Notes: generated by a model from the sequence alone, not told the origin. Counted from the stretch's first letter, positions 1 to 5,218 are shown. The stretch: 6,629 nucleotides of DNA from Chloroflexota bacterium (GCA_005889515.1 VBHE01000156.1:1-6629); one strand, 5' to 3'. Program-made: numbers and translations.

Positions 1-340
1 CGACCCCGGTGCGCCCCACGGTGCGGACGGTGGCGCGGATCCGCACCGCGCCGAGGGCGGCGTCGCAGGCGAGGTCGACCTCGACGTGGGTGAGGGGGAG
101 CGGGTGGCAGAGGGGGATGAGCTCGGCGGTGCGCTTCGCCGCCTGGACCCCGGCGATCCGGGCGACACCGAGGACGTCCCCCTTGGCCGCCAGGCCCGCC
201 TCGACGAGGCGGAGGGTCTCCGCGTCGCAGCGCACCCGTCCCTCGGCGACGGCGACCCGCTCCGTCTCCACCTTGGCGGAGACGTCGACCATCCGCGCCG
301 TGCCCTCGGCGTCGAGGTGGCTGAGCCGCGGCTCGGTCAT
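1..340 (-). CDS. moaC: Cyclic pyranopterin monophosphate synthase MoaC, 3' part missing
   Basis: MoaC converts the cyclic 8,9-dihydro-GTP intermediate made by MoaA into cyclic pyranopterin monophosphate, an early cytoplasmic step of molybdenum cofactor synthesis. I translated the minus strand from the ATG at 340 and get 113 residues without a stop before the window edge; the family is usually about 160 residues. Recognisable family segments are LSHLDAEGTARMVDVSAK (6-23), KGDVLGVARIAG (53-64), AAKRTAEL (67-74) and the substrate-pocket motif LCHPLPL (77-83). The visible part ends at VGRTGV, just before the GVEMEAL-like segment. The catalytic Asp/Lys region near the C-terminus therefore lies outside the window and cannot be checked. 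The start codon overlaps the stop of the upstream methyltransferase gene as ATGA, so translation is probably coupled. The family call is very secure; completeness is unknown. Confidence 0.95.
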   Translation of the reverse strand, partial: MTEPRLSHLDAEGTARMVDVSAKVETERVAVAEGRVRCDAETLRLVEAGLAAKGDVLGVARIAGVQAAKRTAELIPLCHPLPLTHVEVDLACDAALGAVRIRATVRTVGRTGV

Positions 341-1083
341 GCCCTCGTCGCCAGCATGTTCAGCCGGACGTAGTCGATCACCGGATGGGGCCCGAGGCTC
401 TCGGCCACCGCCTCGACGAAGGCGTCGTGCCTCTCCGGCGGCAGCCGCTGCAGGTGCGGGCCGAGGATCACGGTGCGGAGGAAGGTGGCGACCTGCTCGC
501 CCGCCTCGAAGGGGGTCGGCTCCTCGTGGAGCCAGGTCTCGACCTCGACGAACCCGGCCGCCTCCAGGCGGCGGCGGGTGGCCTCGGGGGTGGCGAAGGT
601 CTCCTGCCCCTCCCCGAAGCCCCCGATCCGCCGCGCCGCCCTCAGCACCGAGGCGGCGTTGCCGGCGCCGCCGCACTGCGCCACCAGCCGGCCCCCGGGC
701 CGCAGCACCGCGGCGAGGTGCTGGAACAGGGCGTCGTGGTCGGAGATCCAGTGGAACACGGCGGTGGAGAGGATCGCGTCGACGGGCGTCGCCAGGGGCA
801 GGGGCCGGCCGAGGTCCGCGTGCACCAGCTCCACCCGGTCGAGGTGGGGCGCGAGCCGCCGCCCCGCCTCGGCGAGCATCGCCTCGGACGCGTCGAGGGC
901 GACCACCGACCCCCGGGGCAGGCGCTCGAGCAGGTGCTCGGTCACCCGCCCACTGCCGCAGCCGGCGTCGAGGACGCGCTCGTCGCCGGCGAGCTCGAGG
1001 CGCTCGAGCACCGCCAGCCCCCAGCGCAGCTGCGGGCCGGAGACGCGGTCGTAGGTGGCTGCGTCCCACTCCCGGGTGGTCAC
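337..1083 (-). CDS. Class I SAM-dependent methyltransferase, trans-aconitate methyltransferase-like
   Basis: A 248-residue cytoplasmic methyltransferase with a Rossmann-type SAM fold. The glycine-rich SAM motif I is VLDAGCGSG (37-45). The acidic residue ending strand 2 is D64 in VALDAS, D90 in HADLG is the post-II acidic position, and LRPGGRL (127-133) is the usual motif after helix E. The N-terminal W-x3-YD element and STAVFHWISDHD (106-117) resemble trans-aconitate 2-methyltransferase (Tam) and BioC-like enzymes. The substrate cannot be read from sequence. The start is a GTG at 1083; I see no clear Shine-Dalgarno. A weak -10-like GACCAT lies at 1090-1095, six bases upstream. Its stop overlaps the moaC start by four bases (337-340), placing it first in a unit with moaC. 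Whether it acts in cofactor synthesis is unknown. It is divergent from the lipoprotein gene at 1142. Confidence 0.9.
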   Translation of the reverse strand: MTTREWDAATYDRVSGPQLRWGLAVLERLELAGDERVLDAGCGSGRVTEHLLERLPRGSVVALDASEAMLAEAGRRLAPHLDRVELVHADLGRPLPLATPVDAILSTAVFHWISDHDALFQHLAAVLRPGGRLVAQCGGAGNAASVLRAARRIGGFGEGQETFATPEATRRRLEAAGFVEVETWLHEEPTPFEAGEQVATFLRTVILGPHLQRLPPERHDAFVEAVAESLGPHPVIDYVRLNMLATRA

Positions 1084-1141
1084 GTCCGCATGGTCGCACA
1101 GAGGTGCAGACAGACCGCGGCAGGTGGGAACATCCCCGCCG
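1084..1141. promoter_or_regulatory. Divergent intergenic region between the methyltransferase and lipoprotein genes
   Basis: These 58 bases separate two divergent starts (GTG at 1083 minus, ATG at 1142 plus), so both promoters must lie here or inside the neighbouring coding sequence. I see no convincing -35/-10 pair. AGGTGGG at 1122-1128 could be a ribosome binding site for the plus-strand gene, but it sits 13 bases from the ATG, farther than usual. An in-frame GTG at 1124 overlaps it as an alternative start. Confidence 0.35.
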
Positions 1142-1576
1142 ATGGTCCCGCAGCCCCCGTCCCGCCGGCGCCGGTGGGCGCTCGCCCTCGCCGCCCTGGC
1201 GGCGGGGAGCTGCCTCGCCGCCTGCGGTCAGTCGGACCAGGACAAGATCAAGGACGCCGTGCGCAACTACATCCAGGCGGTGCTCGACGACAACGGCAAG
1301 GCCGCCTGCGACCTGCTCACCGCCGACGCCGCCAAGGCCTTCGTCGACAAGGTGAAGGCGCAGGTCAAGACCACCGACTGCGCCACCGCATTCAAGACCG
1401 AGGCGGGCACGCTCAAGGACGACGAGAAGGCGGTCTACCGCAGCGCCGTGCTCAAGGGCGTGACCATCAACAACGACAAGGCGATCGTCACCGTGCAGTT
1501 CACCGGGGTGAGCAAGGACATCTCGCTCGAGAAGGTGAACGGCGACTGGAAGATCTCGACCGGCCCGACGGGCTAG
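1142..1576 (+). CDS. Small secreted lipoprotein, possibly NTF2-like fold
   Basis: A predicted 144-residue lipoprotein of unknown function. The N-terminus has an arginine patch (residues 8-11), a hydrophobic stretch (12-22) and a lipobox L25-A26-A27-C28, so C28 should become the lipidated first residue and the protein should be anchored outside the cytoplasmic membrane. The mature part is rich in Lys and Asp, unlike its Arg-rich neighbours. It has the pattern KDAVRNYIQAVLDDNGKAACDLLT and ends in a VNGDWKIS strand, as in small NTF2-like/DUF4878-type lipoproteins; this fold is inference. C56 and C80 may form a disulfide. I prefer the ATG at 1142 because it gives a normal signal peptide. Upstream in-frame codons back to 1055 would run into the methyltransferase gene and lengthen the charged N-terminus. 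It is the only plus-strand gene and is transcribed alone; its TAG stop interlocks with that of the response regulator gene. Confidence 0.8.
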   Translation: MVPQPPSRRRRWALALAALAAGSCLAACGQSDQDKIKDAVRNYIQAVLDDNGKAACDLLTADAAKAFVDKVKAQVKTTDCATAFKTEAGTLKDDEKAVYRSAVLKGVTINNDKAIVTVQFTGVSKDISLEKVNGDWKISTGPTG

Positions 1577-1590
1577 ACGGCGAGCGGTCG
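1557..1590. terminator. Possible bidirectional terminator inside overlapping gene ends
   Basis: CGACCG (1557-1562) pairs with CGGTCG (1585-1590), and GCCC-GAC-GGGC (1563-1573) forms a small hairpin inside. The structure spans the two interlocked stop codons and would form in RNA from either strand. There is no T-tract on either side, so intrinsic termination is only a possibility. Some pairing is expected by chance in DNA this GC-rich. Confidence 0.3.
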
Positions 1591-1962
1591 CGCCTCGCCC
1601 AGGTACGAGCGGATCACCGTCGCCAGGCCCACCAGGCTGAAGGGCTTGTTGATGAAGCGGTCGGCGCCGGCGCTGCGGCCGCTCTCGACGTCGTCGTCGC
1701 CGCTCAACGCGGTGAACATGAGCACCGGGATCGAGCGCGTCCGCGGATCGCTCTTGATCCTGCGGCAGACCTCGAGGCCGTCGATGCCGGGCATCATGAT
1801 GTCGAGGAGCACGAGGTCGGGGCGGTTGCGCTCCAGGGCGCGCAGACCGTCGGCCCCGTCGAGCTCTGCATCCACGTCGTAGCCCTCGATGGAGAGGTAC
1901 ATCGAGACGACATGGAGCAGGCGGGGGTCGTCGTCCACGATGAGGATGCGGCGACGAAGCAC
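1573..1962 (-). CDS. Single-domain response regulator (CheY-like receiver)
   Basis: A 129-residue cytoplasmic protein that is one complete receiver domain with no output domain. It has the acidic pocket DDD (10-12), phosphoacceptor D54 in LVLLDIMMPGIDG, the switch Thr T84 in MFTAL, and the conserved Lys K106 in NKPF. All residues needed for phosphotransfer are present. Lacking a DNA-binding domain, it presumably works by protein-protein contact or as a phosphorelay intermediate. The GTG start at 1962 is decided by a GGAGG seven bases upstream. It lies downstream of a histidine kinase gene and a membrane-anchored protein gene on the same strand, so the kinase at 2778-3986 is the likely partner (inference). 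It may have its own promoter in the 133-bp gap. Its TAG stop overlaps the convergent lipoprotein stop at CTAG (1573-1576). Confidence 0.93.
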   Translation of the reverse strand: MLRRRILIVDDDPRLLHVVSMYLSIEGYDVDAELDGADGLRALERNRPDLVLLDIMMPGIDGLEVCRRIKSDPRTRSIPVLMFTALSGDDDVESGRSAGADRFINKPFSLVGLATVIRSYLGEARPLAV

Positions 1963-1969
1963 GAGGGGG

Positions 1970-1974
1970 CCTCC
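1970..1974 (-). promoter_or_regulatory. Ribosome binding site GGAGG for the response regulator
   Basis: On the minus strand GGAGG is followed by seven bases and then GTG at 1962. It is the clearest Shine-Dalgarno in the window and fixes the GTG as the start. Confidence 0.75.
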
Positions 1975-1989
1975 AGTTGCGGTGTCGGC

Positions 1990-2010
1990 GCGAGTCGTAT
2001 CACGGCTCGC
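1990..2010 (-). promoter_or_regulatory. Palindrome over a candidate extended -10 promoter of the response regulator
   Basis: A dyad with half-sites GCGAGTCG (1990-1997) and CGGCTCGC (2003-2010) around a five-base centre matches at seven of eight positions. On the minus strand it contains TGA-TACGAC, with the hexamer at 1994-1999, which fits an extended -10 box (TG-N-TANNNT-like, last base C). Transcription would begin roughly 25 bases before the GTG. No -35 match is visible. A repressor bound here would block the promoter; this is inference. Confidence 0.35.
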
Positions 2011-2028
2011 GGCGCAGGGACGCGCCGC
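2009..2028 (-). other. GC hairpin in the response regulator upstream region
   Basis: GCGGCGC (2009-2015) and GCGCCGC (2022-2028) form a seven-base stem with a six-base loop. It abuts the palindrome at 1990-2010, sharing its last two bases. The function is unknown; it could stabilise or attenuate read-through from the upstream genes. Confidence 0.35.
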
Positions 2029-2042
2029 CTGTGCCCCGTGAC

Positions 2043-2060
2043 CCGTCCGTTGCCGGACGG
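2043..2060 (-). terminator. Stable hairpin with GCAA tetraloop after the membrane protein gene
   Basis: CCGTCCG and CGGACGG form a perfect seven-base stem. In minus-strand RNA the loop is GCAA, a GNRA tetraloop, which makes a compact and stable hairpin. It lies 35 bases past the stop of the gene ending at 2096, where a terminator or mRNA-end stabiliser would be expected. No U-tract follows, so classical intrinsic termination is doubtful. Confidence 0.4.
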
Positions 2061-2061
2061 T

Positions 2062-2079
2062 CGGATGTCGCGGATGTCC
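2062..2079. repeat. Tandem 9-base direct repeat
   Basis: CGGATGTCG (2062-2070) is followed directly by CGGATGTCC (2071-2079), eight of nine bases identical. It lies between the stop of the membrane protein gene and the GCAA hairpin. It could be a small binding site or a replication slippage product; no function can be assigned. Confidence 0.4.
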
Positions 2080-2095
2080 CGTGTCCTGGCGCAGG

Positions 2096-2761
2096 TCAGG
2101 ACGGCTGGGAGCAGGGGCTGTTCCCCTGGAGCAGGCCGGGGCGGTGGAAGCCGAGGGCGACGCCGTCGGCGGTGACCGCCACCGAGTCGAGGTAGGGCCG
2201 GATCGGGTCGAGCTGAGCGTCGGCGAGCAGCCCGTGGAGGTCGATGTCGCGGCTGATGCGGTCGCGGATCTGGGTGACCGCCCAGCCGGGAAGGGGCATC
2301 CGCCCGGCGGAGATGCTGTTCACGTCGGCGGCGACGTCGGGCGCACCGTCAGCGGGACAGACGAGGCTGAGCGCGACCCTGCCGACGGCGGTGATGTCCA
2401 CCGGGCCGAGCTTGGTGCGCACGTCGATCACCACCAGGCCGTCGCGCACCCGGCCCTCGGGGTCCCGGAACTGCTGCGGGTCGGCGATGCTCGAGCGGAG
2501 CACGGTGGTGATGTCCTTCTCGCTCAGGGTCACCACGGTGTGGGGGGCGAGGGCGAGGCCCTGCGCGATCTGGAGACGGGTGTGCCCGTCGTCGGGGCCG
2601 CGCGGCGCCGCGCCCAGGTCGGGGGCCGCGGTCGACTGCCAGGTCAGCAATCCGCCAGCGGCGATGAGCACCGCGACCAGCAGGAGCGCCACCGCGCACG
2701 CCGGGCGGATCCCGCTCTGTCGGCGCCTGCTCGCCCGCCGGCGGCCTCCCCGGCTCCTCAC
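2096..2761 (-). CDS. Membrane-anchored extracytoplasmic protein, possibly DUF2993/DUF2140-like
   Basis: A 221-residue protein of unknown function. The first 20 residues are Arg-rich, followed by one hydrophobic segment (about 20-40), so the rest should lie outside the cytoplasmic membrane with the N-terminus inside. The soluble part has LSEKDITTVLRSSI (79-92), a strand-rich middle (VRDGLVVIDVRTKLGPVDITAVG, broken here as residues 105-127) and a conserved-looking MPLPG (155-159) before a helical stretch. This pattern resembles membrane-anchored proteins of the DUF2993 (LmeA) or DUF2140 (YpmS) type, some of which have lipid-binding folds; my assignment is tentative. Two cysteines, C135 and C217, could pair. 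The GTG start at 2761 lies 16 bases after the histidine kinase stop with no obvious ribosome binding site, so both genes are probably co-transcribed. The response regulator gene follows after 133 bases. Confidence 0.78.
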   Translation of the reverse strand: MRSRGGRRRASRRRQSGIRPACAVALLLVAVLIAAGGLLTWQSTAAPDLGAAPRGPDDGHTRLQIAQGLALAPHTVVTLSEKDITTVLRSSIADPQQFRDPEGRVRDGLVVIDVRTKLGPVDITAVGRVALSLVCPADGAPDVAADVNSISAGRMPLPGWAVTQIRDRISRDIDLHGLLADAQLDPIRPYLDSVAVTADGVALGFHRPGLLQGNSPCSQPS

Positions 2762-2777
2762 GGCGGAGCAGGGTAGC

Positions 2778-3986
2778 TCAGCCCGCCAGCGGAAGGCTCA
2801 CGGTGAAGGAGCTGCCGACGCCGCGCTTCGAGGCGGCGATGATGTCGCCGCCGTGCTTGCGCGCGAGCTGGCGCGCGATGTACAGGCCGAGCCCGGTCCC
2901 CGGGATCTCGGAGTCGACGCCCTGCGCCACCCGGGTGAAGCGCTGGAACAGGCGGGGCAGGTCCTCGGGGTCCATGCCGATCCCCTGGTCGCTCACGGTG
3001 AGCACCGCGAGCCCCTCGCCGGTGCGCACGGTGCAGCGCACCTCGCCACCGGCCGGCGAGTATTTGACGGCATTGGCGAGAAGATTGACGACCACGGTGA
3101 GCAGCCGCAGCCGGTCGCCCAGCACCGTCACCGGCGACGGCGGGCAGTCGAGGCCGAGGCGGTGGCCCGTCCCGAGCATCGGCCCGACCCGGTCGCGGAG
3201 GTCGACCGGCTCGCGCTCGAGCTCCATGCGGCCGTCGTCGAGGCGCGCCGCCTGGAGCATCGCCTCGGAGAGCGCCACGAGCTCGTCGACCTTGGTGCGC
3301 AGGACGGGGAGCACCTGGGAGCGCGCCGACGGCGGCATCTCGCCGAACATGCCGTCCTCGAGCAGGCCGATGTAGCCGAGGAGCACGGTGAGCGGCGCCC
3401 GGACCTCGTGGGAGGCGAGGCGGAGGAAGTCCGACTTCGACTCGTCGAGCTCCAGGGCGCGCTGGTGCTCGTCGGCGAGCTCGCGGGCGCGGCGCTCGCT
3501 CGCCGAGAGCAGCATCCAGGAGACGGTGGCGCCGCGGCCGACCGCACAGAGGATGAGCAGGACGCTCGCCTGGGTGAACGCGGTCAGCACGGTCTCGGTG
3601 TGGACGACCGGCCCGACGAGGTCGAGGGTGATCCCCAGGGCCACGAGGGGGAGCAGCAGCCGGCGGGGCAGCAGCCGGGTGGCGGCGAGCACCGGGAGCG
3701 CGGCGACCGCCTCGACCGTGCCCTGGGTGCCGACGCGGCCGTCGAGCAGGAAGATGCCGAGCAGGAGGATCGCCCCGATGAGCGCGCACGGCGCCTCGCA
3801 GCGCAGGCCGCGCAGCGGCAGCGGGGAGCGCAGCCGGGCCCACAGGCGGTCCGCCGCGGGGTCGGGGACGGCCGCCGACGGCGCCCTCCCCGAGGGTCGC
3901 CGGCCGGCGATCTCGAGGGCGGCGTCGGTCGCGGTGGCCGCCGCGGGGGCGGCGCCGGACGGACGCTGGGCGAGGACTGGGCTCAC
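2778..3986 (-). CDS. Membrane-bound sensor histidine kinase
   Basis: A 402-residue inner-membrane histidine kinase. Residues 1-60 are Ala/Pro/Arg-rich and probably disordered. About four hydrophobic segments follow (roughly 65-82, 88-106, 108-126, 132-150) with short loops and no sizeable extracytoplasmic domain. The signal is therefore likely sensed in or at the membrane. A helical linker (about 160-185) leads to the HisKA domain with the H-box FLRLASHEVRAPLT and phosphoacceptor H193. The ATPase domain has the N-box NLLANAVKYS (301-310), G1 box DQGIGM (333-338), F-box-like LFQRF (346-350) and G2 box GTGLGL (363-368), so it should be active. No HAMP or PAS domain is seen. The GTG start at 3986 is supported by AGGA nine bases upstream. 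It heads a minus-strand cluster with the membrane-anchored protein and the CheY-like regulator, its probable phosphotransfer partner. Confidence 0.95.
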   Translation of the reverse strand: MSPVLAQRPSGAAPAAATATDAALEIAGRRPSGRAPSAAVPDPAADRLWARLRSPLPLRGLRCEAPCALIGAILLLGIFLLDGRVGTQGTVEAVAALPVLAATRLLPRRLLLPLVALGITLDLVGPVVHTETVLTAFTQASVLLILCAVGRGATVSWMLLSASERRARELADEHQRALELDESKSDFLRLASHEVRAPLTVLLGYIGLLEDGMFGEMPPSARSQVLPVLRTKVDELVALSEAMLQAARLDDGRMELEREPVDLRDRVGPMLGTGHRLGLDCPPSPVTVLGDRLRLLTVVVNLLANAVKYSPAGGEVRCTVRTGEGLAVLTVSDQGIGMDPEDLPRLFQRFTRVAQGVDSEIPGTGLGLYIARQLARKHGGDIIAASKRGVGSSFTVSLPLAG

Positions 3987-3995
3987 GGCTGAGGG

Positions 3996-3999
3996 TCCT
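3996..3999 (-). promoter_or_regulatory. Ribosome binding site AGGA for the histidine kinase
   Basis: On the minus strand CCAGGA is followed, after the AGGA core, by nine bases and then the GTG at 3986. This supports that start over longer readings in other frames. Confidence 0.5.
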
Positions 4000-4013
4000 G
4001 GAGCACTCGCGGC

Positions 4014-4048
4014 AATGTACGGCGGCCCCTACGAGGCTTCCGTGTAGG
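4014..4048 (-). promoter_or_regulatory. Candidate promoter and dyad upstream of the histidine kinase
   Basis: The minus strand has TACATT at 4014-4019, four of six matches to TATAAT, about 28 bases before the start codon. No good -35 box is seen. CCTAC (4028-4032) and GTAGG (4044-4048) form a dyad with an 11-base spacer where a regulator overlapping the -35 region would bind. A five-base dyad is weak evidence. The rest of the gap (3987-4099) shows nothing else that I can support. Confidence 0.25.
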
Positions 4049-4099
4049 AGCGGTGACGAGCCGATCACGGCGACCGCCACGAGATCGAAACCGGCCGTC

Positions 4100-4654
4100 T
4101 CAACGCAGCCGCAGCACCGCCAGCCCGGCGGTCCCGCCGAGCAGGACCAGGATCACCACCCCGGCGAGAAGCGGGACCCCGAGGCCTCCGCCGCCGCCGC
4201 CGCCCCCGCTCGCGGGGAGCTCCGCGGAGCCCGTCGTCGACGTCGTGGTCTCGCTGCCGGGGGTACCGGTCCCGGTCCCGGCGTCGGTGGGGAAGGGGGT
4301 GTCGAGCGGCGTCGGCGTGGCCGTCGGCGCCGGGCGTGGGGTGGCGGTCGGCGGGATGCTCACCTGGGCGGCCGAGTTGGTGAAGGTGAAGGTCTCCGCC
4401 GGGGTGGGGGTCTCGGTGGGGCAGGACCCGGTGAGGATCTCGATGAGCCGTCTCGGGCACGCGGAGCTGTCGGTGCTCGAGTGGTGATGGTGGGTGTGGG
4501 TCGTCGTGGTCTGGTCGACGACGGCCTGTGGATGGGCCACCGCCGCGAGCGCCGCCGGCCCGGAGGCCGGCCGCCCCGCCGGGCTGAGCAGCAGCGCCAC
4601 CAGCCCGCCGGCGAGCATGACGAGGGCGATCGCGCAGCGCCGCGCCGGGGTCAC
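4100..4654 (-). CDS. Secreted His/Thr/Pro-rich surface protein with LPASG sortase-like tail
   Basis: A 184-residue predicted exported protein of unknown function. It has an N-terminal signal-type hydrophobic segment (about 7-24) after Arg residues. A Thr/His run follows (TTTT 49-52, then H53 and H55-H58), which could bind metal. Two cysteines (C66, C78) flank a short helix-like segment, and a long Thr/Pro/Ser-rich low-complexity stretch (79-143) resembles glycosylated cell-wall stalks. The C-terminus reads LPASG (146-150), eight glycines in a row (150-157), a hydrophobic segment (158-180) and a basic tail RLR. This is the layout of a sortase sorting signal, with Ser in place of the usual Thr of LPxTG; it might instead be a plain membrane anchor. 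No sortase gene is in the window. The GTG start at 4654 overlaps the Nudix stop as GTGA, so the two are probably translationally coupled. Upstream in-frame codons to 5089 lie inside the Nudix gene and are not used. Confidence 0.8.
   Translation of the reverse strand: MTPARRCAIALVMLAGGLVALLLSPAGRPASGPAALAAVAHPQAVVDQTTTTHTHHHHSSTDSSACPRRLIEILTGSCPTETPTPAETFTFTNSAAQVSIPPTATPRPAPTATPTPLDTPFPTDAGTGTGTPGSETTTSTTGSAELPASGGGGGGGGLGVPLLAGVVILVLLGGTAGLAVLRLR
4188..4202. repeat. CCG trinucleotide repeat (five units) in the surface protein gene
   Basis: Five CCG units encode, on the minus strand, five of the eight consecutive glycines just after the LPAS motif. Such a run is slippage-prone, but gain or loss of a unit keeps the frame and would only change the Gly linker length. 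Confidence 0.6.
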
Positions 4655-5205
4655 GGAGCGGGTGCTGCCTCGGGGCCCCGCTGCCACTCCCGGACGATCG
4701 CGCTGTGGGTGGCGAAGGCGAGCGGGGGCAGCTCGTCGAGACCGAAGCGGCGCACCTCGAGCACCTCGGGGCAGGCGCGAGGGGTGCCGGAGACGATCCG
4801 GCCCGCGTAGGCGACGATCACCACCCCGGCGGTCACCAGGTTGGCGTGGTGGACACCGACGAGGCGGTCGATCTCGACCCTGCAGCCGAGCTCCTCGTGG
4901 CACTCGCGCTCGGCGGCGGCGCGGGGATGCTCGTCGTAGTCGACGTAGCCCCCGGGAAGGGCCCATTCGCCGAGGCGCGGCTCGATGCCGCGACGGATCA
5001 GCCAGACCGTCCCACCAGGCCCGTCGCTCAGCACCGCCACCGCCACCACCTTGGGGTCGCGGTAGGCGATGAAGTCGCAGGCGCCGCACGCCGGCAACAG
5101 CTTCCCCTCGACGTCGCGCTCGCTCAGCTCGGTCGCGCAGCGCGGGCAGAAGCGGGCGCGGAGCGTGGTCGACGCCGGGCGCGGCTGGCTCTGGGGCTCC
5201 GCCAT
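4651..5205 (-). CDS. Zinc-ribbon Nudix hydrolase
   Basis: A cytoplasmic Nudix pyrophosphohydrolase that probably hydrolyses a nucleoside diphosphate linked to another moiety, such as ADP-ribose or NADH; the substrate cannot be fixed from sequence. Numbered from the ATG at 5214 (187 residues), it has a four-cysteine zinc ribbon (C23, C26, C43, C46) followed by DPKVVAVAVL. The Nudix box starts at G89 and has E95, R103-E104, E107-E108 and G110 in the required spacing, so the metal-binding catalytic helix is complete. I prefer the second ATG at 5205 (184 residues). A near-consensus -10 box GATAAT overlaps the first ATG and ends seven bases before the second, as in a leaderless mRNA, and neither ATG has a Shine-Dalgarno. 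Its TGA stop overlaps the GTG start of the surface protein gene. NudC-like NADH pyrophosphatases share the ribbon-plus-Nudix order but are longer. Confidence 0.93.
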   Translation of the reverse strand: MAEPQSQPRPASTTLRARFCPRCATELSERDVEGKLLPACGACDFIAYRDPKVVAVAVLSDGPGGTVWLIRRGIEPRLGEWALPGGYVDYDEHPRAAAERECHEELGCRVEIDRLVGVHHANLVTAGVVIVAYAGRIVSGTPRACPEVLEVRRFGLDELPPLAFATHSAIVREWQRGPEAAPAP

Positions 5206-5212
5206 GAGGGCC

Positions 5213-5218
5213 ATTATC
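5213..5218 (-). promoter_or_regulatory. -10 box GATAAT, probable leaderless promoter of the Nudix gene
   Basis: The minus strand reads GATAAT, five of six matches to TATAAT, followed by seven bases and then the ATG at 5205. That distance would put the transcription start at or next to the ATG. No -35 match is visible, and the surrounding sequence is almost pure G and C, so the AT-rich hexamer stands out. Confidence 0.5.

Noticed and set aside
1055..1141. Longer start for the lipoprotein at 1055
   Set aside because: It would overlap the divergent methyltransferase gene and put 29 extra residues before the signal peptide, which is unlikely for a lipoprotein.
385..2175. A 596-codon plus-strand open frame
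   Set aside because: It runs antisense through the methyltransferase and regulator genes and out of frame through the lipoprotein gene. Its product is low-complexity Arg/Gly/Ala-rich with no domain, as expected from GC-rich codon shadows.
2244..3992. A 582-codon plus-strand open frame antisense to the histidine kinase
   Set aside because: The kinase on the other strand has every catalytic box intact; the antisense product shows only compositional bias. Long antisense frames are common at this GC content.
2758..4080. A 440-codon minus-strand frame overlapping the kinase
   Set aside because: It is the kinase DNA read in another frame; the product is Arg/Pro/Ala-rich without motifs.
4476..4500. 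His-rich run in the surface protein as an engineered affinity tag
   Set aside because: The histidines are interrupted by Thr and lie within a natural Thr/Ser-rich stretch; there are no vector sequences around it.
4655..5089. N-terminal extension of the surface protein gene to 5089
   Set aside because: This part is the Nudix gene read in a different frame and is Arg/Pro-rich. The GTG at 4654 gives a proper signal segment and a GTGA overlap.
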